In this document: positions 36,163 through 41,509 of the stretch, piece by piece
Position numbering within the stretch: position 1 is the first letter of the stretch
Layout: each line of letters starts with the position of its first letter
Source: Erythrobacter sp. CCH5-A1
GTDB taxonomy: Bacteria; Pseudomonadota; Alphaproteobacteria; Sphingomonadales; Sphingomonadaceae
Assembly: GCF_001557115.1 (NCBI RefSeq)
Contig: NZ_LSKQ01000144.1
Coordinates: forward strand, 1 to 41,509
Direction: 5' to 3'
DNA: 41,509 nucleotides
Notes under the pieces: model-generated
Seen by the model: only the letters and a program-made list of their open reading frames with translations
What the model was told of the DNA's origin: nothing
The model's database searches: none
Translations under genes and position numbers: made by a program

Positions 36163-36239
36163 GCGGGTGTAGCTCAGTCGGTTAGAGCGCCGGCCTGTCA
36201 CGCCGGAGGTCGCGGGTTCGAGCCCCGTCACTCGCGCCA
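36163..36239 (+). tRNA. tRNA-Asp (anticodon GTC)
   Basis: The cloverleaf has the acceptor stem GCGGGTG with CACTCGC (one G-T pair), the anticodon loop CTGTCAC with GTC on a GC-rich stem, and GGTTCGAGC in the T-arm. The discriminator is G and CCA is encoded. Length is 77 nt. Confidence 0.98.
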
Positions 36240-36275
36240 CTTGTTCCTTTGGGAAGGCCGAAAAAGGCCAAGCAG

Positions 36276-36305
36276 AGGCGGGCGTTCAGTCCGCCTTTTC
36301 TTTTG
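36276..36305 (+). terminator. Terminator of tRNA-Asp
   Basis: The stem AGGCGG/CCGCCT with a nine-base loop is followed by TTTTCTTTT. It overlaps the last codons of the opposing DUF2842 gene. Confidence 0.65.
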
Positions 36306-36528
36306 TCTCCGGCGGGCTCCAGCTGCCGGTCTCCATCCAGATCAGGAAGCGCCGCAAGGGCAGCAGCCAGACGAGGCCGAGGATCACGTAGACCACGGTC
36401 TGCGCCGCGCCCGGCCAGCTGCCGATGATGTCGGGCGCATAACGCGCGATGACGATGCCGTAGATCATCAGGGCGACGAACAGCGCGAATATGCCGAAGG
36501 GAATTCGCCAGGTCGGTGTCTCGCGCAT
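36286..36528 (-). CDS. DUF2842 family membrane protein
   Basis: This 80-residue protein has two membrane helices (about 9-29 and 40-60) and ends in a charged tail. It resembles DUF2842, small alphaproteobacterial proteins of unknown role, in the W-R-I-P-F-G start and the G-L-V-W-L-L-P-L-R-R-F-L-I-W-M segment. It begins three bases after the stop of the cyclo-ligase gene, so the two are surely co-transcribed. Its 3' end overlaps the tRNA-Asp terminator. Confidence 0.88.
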   Translation of the reverse strand: MRETPTWRIPFGIFALFVALMIYGIVIARYAPDIIGSWPGAAQTVVYVILGLVWLLPLRRFLIWMETGSWSPPETKEKAD

Positions 36529-36531
36529 GGC

Positions 36532-37110
36532 TCAGAGGTTTCCGTAGATCCGGGTGGGGGTGACGACCGCATCGAGCGGCTTGTCGTGGGGTTCTGTGGG
36601 CAGGGCCTCGCAGGCTTGCGCGTCCCATGCGAGGCCAACGGCGAGGGCGGGGGGATGTTCCGCGAGCCAACGGTCGTAATGCCCGCCGCCCTGTCCGAGG
36701 CGCTCAAGCGCGGGGGTGAACCCCACCAGCGGGACGAACAATACATCGGGAACCAACGGCTCGGCCTCGGCGGCGGGCTGGAGCATGCCGAAGGGGCCGA
36801 CCTCGAGATCGCTTTCGGCATGGGGGTCGGTGTGGCGGGCAAAGGTCATCGCAGCGCCGCGCGCAGCAAAGCGGGGGAGGGCGATTGTGTGCCCGGCCTC
36901 GTGGAAGAAACGGGCATAGCCGCCCGTGGGGGCCTCGTAGGCGGCGGCGTGGTAGAGGCCGATCACCGCCTCGTCCCCGATCCGCGCAAGCAGCGGGGCA
37001 GGGGGGCGATGGAACAGCAGGCCGCGGATGGCGTCCGGCAGCGCCGCGACATGGGCGCGTCGCGCGGCGCGCAGGGTTTGGCGAAGCTCGGATTTGGTGG
37101 GGGCGGTCAT
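36532..37110 (-). CDS. 5-formyltetrahydrofolate cyclo-ligase
   Basis: This enzyme uses ATP to turn 5-formyl-THF into 5,10-methenyl-THF, returning a storage folate to use. The 192-residue protein has the substrate/ATP-binding end motif R-L-G-Q-G-G-G-H-Y-D-R and the preceding V-P-L-V-G-F-T strand. An N-terminal basic region (K-S-E-L-R..R-A-A-R-R) is typical. The same gene lies downstream of 6S RNA in many proteobacteria (ygfA in E. coli), which matches the layout here. Confidence 0.94.
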   Translation of the reverse strand: MTAPTKSELRQTLRAARRAHVAALPDAIRGLLFHRPPAPLLARIGDEAVIGLYHAAAYEAPTGGYARFFHEAGHTIALPRFAARGAAMTFARHTDPHAESDLEVGPFGMLQPAAEAEPLVPDVLFVPLVGFTPALERLGQGGGHYDRWLAEHPPALAVGLAWDAQACEALPTEPHDKPLDAVVTPTRIYGNL

Positions 37111-37162
37111 TGCTTCAAGCGGTAGACCCCGCGCCTGATGGCTTCAAGTCCGGCGGTTGCTC

Positions 37163-37201
37163 GCCCCTCCTCCACCTTCGGTGGTCCTCCTCCCCTGGAA
37201 G
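37163..37201. repeat. Dispersed intergenic palindromic repeat, copy 1
   Basis: The segment CTCCACC-TTCGG-TGGT followed by CCTCCTCCCCTGGAAG is, in inverted orientation, a diverged copy of the element at the right edge of the window. It lies between the cyclo-ligase gene and the 6S-like RNA. Confidence 0.6.
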
Positions 37202-37306
37202 CGCAGCTGTGCCGACGGGACAACGGGAGGACTGGTTCGGCCACAGGCCGCAAGGCCGACCGGCCGCCCGCAGCGACGCGCCCAAAGGGCGTGTGAGCGA
37301 GGATTT

Positions 37307-37326
37307 CGCGCGCCGGACGGCGCGCG
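37307..37326. repeat. GC-rich hairpin between 6S-like RNA and cyclo-ligase gene
   Basis: CGCGCGCC-GGAC-GGCGCGCG is a perfect 8-bp stem with a four-base loop. On the reverse strand a TTTTT run lies before it, not after it, so it is not a standard terminator. The remaining bases from 37202 to 37369 show nothing else I can name. Confidence 0.5.
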
Positions 37327-37369
37327 GAACACAAAAAGAGTGACGGAACCACCATGGGTCGTTTGCGCT

Positions 37370-37520
37370 AGAAATCCTCTGACGCCTTTAACGTCAGGTG
37401 GGCGCCGTATACCCGAGACCCCCGGACGAACCAGTGGACCCGGATAGGGACAGCTCCCATTGGATTGCTTATAGCCTCAGGGATATTCAGTCGGCTCGTG
37501 CCGGGCAGTCCCGCCACCTG
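37370..37520 (-). ncRNA. ssrS: 6S RNA (SsrS) candidate
   Basis: 6S RNA mimics an open promoter and holds the sigma-70 form of RNA polymerase in stationary phase. On the reverse strand this segment between zapA and the cyclo-ligase gene folds as a long rod. CAGGTGG (37514-37520) pairs with CCACCTG (37395-37401), GGGAC pairs with GTCTC, and ACGAGCC pairs with GGTTCGT. A large asymmetric bubble with a CCCTGAG segment follows, then a GGGA-GCTG-TCCC end loop. The order zapA, 6S RNA, cyclo-ligase is conserved in many proteobacteria. The ends are approximate, and no covariance model was run. Confidence 0.65.
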
Positions 37521-37525
37521 CCTAT

Positions 37526-38032
37526 CTAGGCGTTGGCAGCGGCAGCTTCAAGCGCGTCGGCGCTGGCTTCGGCGGCGGCGGCGAGGGCTTCGAGGCGCGC
37601 GGCGAGTTCTGCGTCGGTGGCGGTGGCCGGAGGCGGGCCACCGAACAGGTCGAATTGCGGGACCGGTACTGGGGCGGGTGCTTCCGCAGCGGGGGCCGGA
37701 CGGGCAGCGTCTTCGCGCGCTGCGGCAAGTTCGGCTTCGAGCCGGGTGATGGTCTCGCGCGCGGCATCCAATTCGGCCGTGTCGGGTTCGGGCGCGGGCG
37801 CGGGCGCGGGTTCGGGGACCTCGGCGATCCGCTTCCGCGCCTCGGCCAGTTCGTCGGCGAGGAACAGCGCGGCGAAGACCAGGTTCTGCGCCTCGAGCGG
37901 CGCCCGCGCGCTGCCCAGCTGGGCATATTTTTCGGCGATCATCGCCCCGAGCGCGGCGATATGCGCCTCCTGCCCATCGGCGCAGGCGACGTTGTAGCTC
38001 TTGGGGCCGATGCTGAGAGTGACGGTGCTCAC
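37526..38032 (-). CDS. zapA: Cell division protein ZapA with long C-terminal extension
   Basis: ZapA bundles FtsZ filaments at the division site. Residues 1 to about 75 match the ZapA core (M-S-T-V-T-L-S-I-G-P-K-S-Y-N-V-A-C-A-D-G-Q-E..L-V-F-A-A-L-F-L-A-D-E-L). The following 90 residues are Pro/Ala/Glu-rich with a short coiled-coil stretch (E-L-D-A-A-R-E-T-I-T-R-L-E-A-E-L) and an Ala-rich helix at the end. At 168 residues it is much longer than the usual 90-110. GTG is the start; no strong ribosome binding site is seen, but the upstream coiled-coil gene ends nine bases earlier, so translation may be coupled. Confidence 0.88.
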   Translation of the reverse strand: MSTVTLSIGPKSYNVACADGQEAHIAALGAMIAEKYAQLGSARAPLEAQNLVFAALFLADELAEARKRIAEVPEPAPAPAPEPDTAELDAARETITRLEAELAAAREDAARPAPAAEAPAPVPVPQFDLFGGPPPATATDAELAARLEALAAAAEASADALEAAAANA

Positions 38033-38041
38033 GGGGCCGGC

Positions 38042-38257
38042 CTATTCCTCGAGCGCTGTCAGAAGATCGTCAAGTTCGCGAAGACTTTCCGCCACTTGCT
38101 CGCGCAGTTTCTCATGGACATTGACCAGCTCGACCACCCGCGCCGAACTGGTGCCGGCCTTGCCGTCCCCGCCCGCAAGGCCCTCGCGCGCGGCCTCGAT
38201 GCGCGCCATCGCGGCTTCGATGCGGGTCAGCGCGGATGCGATGCGGTCGGCACTCAT
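38042..38257 (-). CDS. Short coiled-coil protein upstream of zapA (ZauP-like)
   Basis: This 71-residue protein is nearly all helical with heptad character (I-A-S-A-L-T-R-I-E-A-A-M-A-R-I and L-R-E-Q-V-A-E-S-L-R-E-L-D-D-L), broken by a Gly-rich turn. In Caulobacter a coiled-coil partner, ZauP, is encoded just before zapA and works with ZapA to focus the Z-ring. Position, size class and coiled-coil nature suggest the same role here; sequence identity was not tested. ATG at 38257 is used; ATG at 38263 is also possible. Confidence 0.72.
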   Translation of the reverse strand: MSADRIASALTRIEAAMARIEAAREGLAGGDGKAGTSSARVVELVNVHEKLREQVAESLRELDDLLTALEE

Positions 38258-38452
38258 GGGCATTACCGATACCAACAGAAGGCGGCCCGCGCAAAGCCTT
38301 GGGGCGGGCTGTTGATAAATGCCGCGCCGGCGGCAGGCGGGGATTGGCGGCGGCAAAGGTTGACCTCCCCCACGGGCTCGGCAATGGCACGCCGACCGGA
38401 ACCGGGGTCGAATCGCGCGGGTGTGCGCGGGCGGCTCCCGCAGGAGAACAGC

Positions 38453-40438
38453 GTGCCGATGAGCCTCGATGCCGCCCGCCTTCAGCCGATGGCCAACGCC
38501 ATCCGCGCCCTTTCGATGGACGCGGTCGAGGCGGCCAACTCCGGGCACCCGGGGATGCCGATGGGCATGGCCGACGCGGCGAGCGTGCTCTTTACCCGCC
38601 ATCTCAAGTTCGATCCAACCGCGCCCCACTGGGCCGACCGTGACCGCTTCGTGCTCTCGGCCGGGCACGGTTCGATGCTGATCTACAGCCTGCTGTATCT
38701 CACCGGCTATGCCGCGCCGACGATCGACGACATCCGCAATTTCCGAAAGCTCAATTCGCCTTGCGCAGGCCACCCTGAGAACTTCCTGCTCGACGGGGTG
38801 GAATGCACCACCGGGCCGCTGGGGCAAGGCCTCGCGATGGCGGTCGGCATGGCGATGGCCGAGCGGCACTTGAACGCGGTCTACGGCGATGACCTCGTCG
38901 ACCACCGCACCTGGGTGATCGCTGGCGACGGGTGCCTGATGGAGGGCATCAACCACGAGGCGATCGGCCTTGCTGGCCACCTCGGACTGGGGCGTCTCAA
39001 CGTGCTGTGGGACGACAACCGCATCACCATCGACGGGGCGACTGACCTGTCGACCTCGGAGGACATCAAGGCGCGCTTCGCGGCCACGGGCTGGCACGTC
39101 ACCACCTGTGACGGCCACGACTTCGCCGATATCGACCGCGCGCTCACCGAGGCCAAGGCCGATCCGCGCCCCTCGCTGATCGCCTGCCACACGCTGATCG
39201 GCAAAGGCGCGCCGAACAAGCAGGGCACCAGCGGCGTCCACGGCGCGGCACTCGGCGCGGCGGAAGTGGCCGCGGCGCGCGAGGAACTGGGCTGGTCGCA
39301 CGAGCCCTTCGTGGTGCCGAGCGACATCCTCGCCGACTGGCGCAGCGCGGGCGAGCCGGGGCGCAGCGCCCACGGGGCCTGGGCGGGCCGCTTGGAAGCG
39401 AGCCCCCACAAGGCCGACTTCGAACGCCGCATGGCGGGCGACTTGCCGCATGGCGATGCGGCGGGCGAATATATCGCCTCGCTGATCGCCAACCCCCAGA
39501 AGGTCGCCACCCGCAAGGCAAGCGAGATGGCGCTCGCCCAGATCAATCCGCGCCTGCCCGACACCATCGGCGGCAGCGCCGACCTGACCGGCTCGAACAA
39601 CACGCTCGCGGGCGGGATCGGGACCTTCTCCAAGGACGACTATTCGGGCCGCTACGTCTATTGGGGCATTCGCGAATTCGGCATGGCGGCGGCGATGAAC
39701 GGGATGGCGCTGCACGGCGGGGTGATCCCCTATGGCGGCACCTTCCTCGTCTTCACCGACTATGCGCGCGGCGCGATCCGCTTGTCGGCGCTCCAGCACG
39801 CGCGCGTGATCTACGTGATGACGCATGATTCGATCGGGCTGGGCGAGGACGGGCCGACCCACCAGCCGATCGAGCACCTCGCTTCGCTGCGGGCGATGCC
39901 CAACCTCCTGGTCATGCGCCCGGCCGATGTGGTCGAGACGGCGGAGTGCTGGCAGATCGCGCTGGCGCAGAAGGACCGCCCCTCCGTGCTGGCGCTGACC
40001 CGCCAGAACCTGCCCCAGCTGCGGCTCGAGGCGGCGGCGGAGAACCTCTCGGCCAAGGGCGGCTACCGGATCAAATCCGCCGAGGCCGCGCGCAAGGTGG
40101 TGATCCTCGCGACCGGATCGGAAGTCGAGCTGGCCGCCAGGTGCGCCGTGCAGCTCGAAGCGCAGGGCGTGGGCGTCGACGTCGTCTCGATGGTCTCGAC
40201 CGAGCTGTTCGACGAGCAGCCGGCCGAATACCGCGCCGACCTCCTCCCCGCCGATGCACTGATCGTCTCGGTCGAGGCGGCGAGCACCTTCGGGTGGCAG
40301 CGCTACACCGGCACATCGGGGCTCAACATCGGGATCGACAGCTTCGGCGCCTCGGCCCCGGCGGACGACCTGTTTGCCCATTTCGGCCTCACCCCCGAGG
40401 CCATCGTTCCCCAGATCATGAACAAGCTCAAGAACTAA
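38453..40438 (+). CDS. tkt: Transketolase
   Basis: Transketolase moves two-carbon units between sugar phosphates in the pentose phosphate and Calvin-type pathways using thiamine diphosphate. The 661-residue protein has the N-terminal S-G-H-P-G-M-P-M-G motif, the cofactor loop G-D-G-C-L-M-E-G-I-N-H-E-A..D-D-N-R-I-T-I-D-G, and the pyrimidine-domain segments R-E-F-G-M-A-A and F-T-D-Y-A-R. The GTG at 38453 has AGGAG at six bases; the ATG two codons later is the other option. GAPDH follows after 15 bases, an adjacency seen in many proteobacteria. Confidence 0.97.
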   Translation: MPMSLDAARLQPMANAIRALSMDAVEAANSGHPGMPMGMADAASVLFTRHLKFDPTAPHWADRDRFVLSAGHGSMLIYSLLYLTGYAAPTIDDIRNFRKLNSPCAGHPENFLLDGVECTTGPLGQGLAMAVGMAMAERHLNAVYGDDLVDHRTWVIAGDGCLMEGINHEAIGLAGHLGLGRLNVLWDDNRITIDGATDLSTSEDIKARFAATGWHVTTCDGHDFADIDRALTEAKADPRPSLIACHTLIGKGAPNKQGTSGVHGAALGAAEVAAAREELGWSHEPFVVPSDILADWRSAGEPGRSAHGAWAGRLEASPHKADFERRMAGDLPHGDAAGEYIASLIANPQKVATRKASEMALAQINPRLPDTIGGSADLTGSNNTLAGGIGTFSKDDYSGRYVYWGIREFGMAAAMNGMALHGGVIPYGGTFLVFTDYARGAIRLSALQHARVIYVMTHDSIGLGEDGPTHQPIEHLASLRAMPNLLVMRPADVVETAECWQIALAQKDRPSVLALTRQNLPQLRLEAAAENLSAKGGYRIKSAEAARKVVILATGSEVELAARCAVQLEAQGVGVDVVSMVSTELFDEQPAEYRADLLPADALIVSVEAASTFGWQRYTGTSGLNIGIDSFGASAPADDLFAHFGLTPEAIVPQIMNKLKN

Positions 40439-40453
40439 GCAGGAGTACCTCTC

Positions 40454-41461
40454 ATGGCTACCAAAGTCGCCATCAACGGCTTCGGCCGCATCGGCCGCCT
40501 CGTCGCCCGCGCCATTCTCGAGCGCACAGATCACGATCTCGAACTCGTCGCGATCAACGACCTTGCCGATGCCGCCTCTAACGCGCTGCTCTTCGCCTAC
40601 GATTCGGTCCATGGCCGCTTCAATGGCGAGGTGAAGGCCGAGGGCGATGCGATCCTCGTCAATGGCAAGCGCATCGCGGTGACCGCCGAGAAAGACCCGG
40701 GCAAGCTCCCGCACGGGGAAATGGGTATCGACATCGTGCTCGAATGCACCGGCTTCTTCCAGTCGGACGAGGCCTCGCGCCCGCACCTCGCCGCCGGGGC
40801 CAAGCGCGTGATCATCTCGGCGCCCGCGACGGGCGTCTCCAAGACCATCGTCTTCGGGGTGAACCACGCAACGCTGACCGCCGAGGACGTGATCATCTCC
40901 AACGCGAGCTGCACCACCAACTGCCTCGCGCCGGTCGCCAAGGTCCTGAACGATGTCATCGGCATCGAGCGCGGCTTCATGACCACGATCCACTCCTACA
41001 CCAACGACCAGCGGATGCTCGACCAGATCCACAAGGACCTGCGCCGCGCCCGCGCCGGGGCGACCAACATGATCCCCACCACCACCGGCGCGGCGCGCGC
41101 GGTCGGCCTGGTGCTGCCCGAGCTGAAGGGCAAGCTCGACGGTTCGTCCGTCCGCGTGCCGACGCCGAATGTCTCGATGGTGGACCTCGTCTTCGTGCCC
41201 TCGCGCGAGACCACCGCCGAGGAGATCAACGCCGCATTGAAGGCCGCTGCCGAGGGCCCGATGAAGGGCGTGCTCGACTACACCGACCAGCCGCTGGTCT
41301 CGAGCGATTTCAATCACTACCCGGCCTCGTCCACCGTCGATTCGCTGGAAACCAGCGTGATGGAAGGCAAGCTCGCCCGCGTCGTCAGCTGGTACGACAA
41401 CGAGTGGGGCTTCTCCAACCGCATGATCGACACCGCCGGCGTGGTGGCGAAGTTCTTGTGA
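40454..41461 (+). CDS. gap: Glyceraldehyde-3-phosphate dehydrogenase, type I
   Basis: GAPDH oxidises glyceraldehyde-3-phosphate to 1,3-bisphosphoglycerate. The 335-residue protein starts with the Rossmann motif I-N-G-F-G-R-I-G-R and contains the nucleophile Cys153 in S-N-A-S-C-T-T-N, with catalytic His in T-I-H-S-Y-T. The Asp after I-N at residue about 35 (A-I-N-D-L) points to NAD rather than NADP. A GGAG precedes the ATG by about nine bases. It forms a unit with the transketolase gene. Confidence 0.97.
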   Translation: MATKVAINGFGRIGRLVARAILERTDHDLELVAINDLADAASNALLFAYDSVHGRFNGEVKAEGDAILVNGKRIAVTAEKDPGKLPHGEMGIDIVLECTGFFQSDEASRPHLAAGAKRVIISAPATGVSKTIVFGVNHATLTAEDVIISNASCTTNCLAPVAKVLNDVIGIERGFMTTIHSYTNDQRMLDQIHKDLRRARAGATNMIPTTTGAARAVGLVLPELKGKLDGSSVRVPTPNVSMVDLVFVPSRETTAEEINAALKAAAEGPMKGVLDYTDQPLVSSDFNHYPASSTVDSLETSVMEGKLARVVSWYDNEWGFSNRMIDTAGVVAKFL

Positions 41462-41467
41462 GCTGAT

Positions 41468-41509
41468 CCTCCCCTTCAGGGGAGGGGGACCATCCGCAGG
41501 ATGGTGGAG
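41468..41509. repeat. Dispersed intergenic palindromic repeat, copy 2 (cut by window edge)
   Basis: Two adjacent hairpins lie just after gap: CCTCCCC-TTCA-GGGGAGG (41468-41485) and ACCATCC-GCA-GGATGGT (41489-41505). The pair is related to the segment at 37163-37201 in opposite orientation. No T-tract follows within the window. Confidence 0.7.

Noticed and set aside
38042..41317. Open frame of 1091 codons on the reverse strand across tkt and gap
   Set aside because: Only its last 71 codons look real (the ZauP-like gene); the rest mirrors transketolase and GAPDH.

Overview
The window looks like chromosome of a GC-rich alphaproteobacterium, most likely order Sphingomonadales and family Erythrobacteraceae or a close relative. 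This is inferred from protein sequence character and from alphaproteobacterial gene neighbourhoods: recG next to sdhE next to mfd, a short coiled-coil gene ahead of zapA followed by a 6S-like RNA and 5-formyltetrahydrofolate cyclo-ligase, a DUF2842 gene, and a perfect CtrA-type site. No insertion sequence, prophage, plasmid gene or CRISPR array was seen. Most genes are core housekeeping genes with a few accessory ones between them.

Layout. 0-5.6 kb: a small secreted protein, secA, a TauE/SafE exporter facing a YeeE/YedE sulphur transporter, and a PilZ-like protein. 5.8-9.9 kb: a two-gene unit for a large surface lipoprotein made of three TbpB-like units, followed by its probable outer-membrane translocator of the Slam (DUF560) family. 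10-12 kb: tRNA-Asn, NAD kinase and an EAL phosphodiesterase. 12-17.4 kb: a Tat-exported PhoX phosphatase with a possible Pho box, an ankyrin protein with an unusual C-terminal domain, and a transglutaminase-like protein. 17.4-24.8 kb: mfd, sdhE and recG, a small membrane protein and a low-molecular-weight tyrosine phosphatase. 24.9-30.4 kb: a UbiB/ABC1-type kinase, an SDR oxidoreductase, a DUF3429 membrane protein, a CHASE2-(degenerate GGDEF)-EAL protein, and a tiny unit with a CtrA-type site, a 12-codon ORF and an intrinsic terminator. 30.5-36 kb: tRNA-Pro, thyA, the branched-chain 2-oxoacid dehydrogenase genes (E1 alpha, E1 beta, E2) and a DUF1801/YdeI-type protein. 36-41.5 kb: tRNA-Asp, DUF2842, 5-formyl-THF cyclo-ligase, 6S-like RNA, zapA and a zauP-like gene, then divergently transketolase and glyceraldehyde-3-phosphate dehydrogenase.

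How the genes connect. The lipoprotein and Slam genes form one export system. Mfd and RecG serve DNA repair, and SdhE serves respiratory flavoprotein maturation. Two EAL proteins and one PilZ-like protein belong to cyclic-di-GMP signalling. ThyA and the cyclo-ligase are folate/one-carbon enzymes. Transketolase and GAPDH are adjacent central-carbon genes. The strongest candidates for something little described are the three-unit Slam substrate with its Pro-Thr stalk, and the CtrA-associated 12-residue minigene. All assignments come from reading the sequence; no database search was run.
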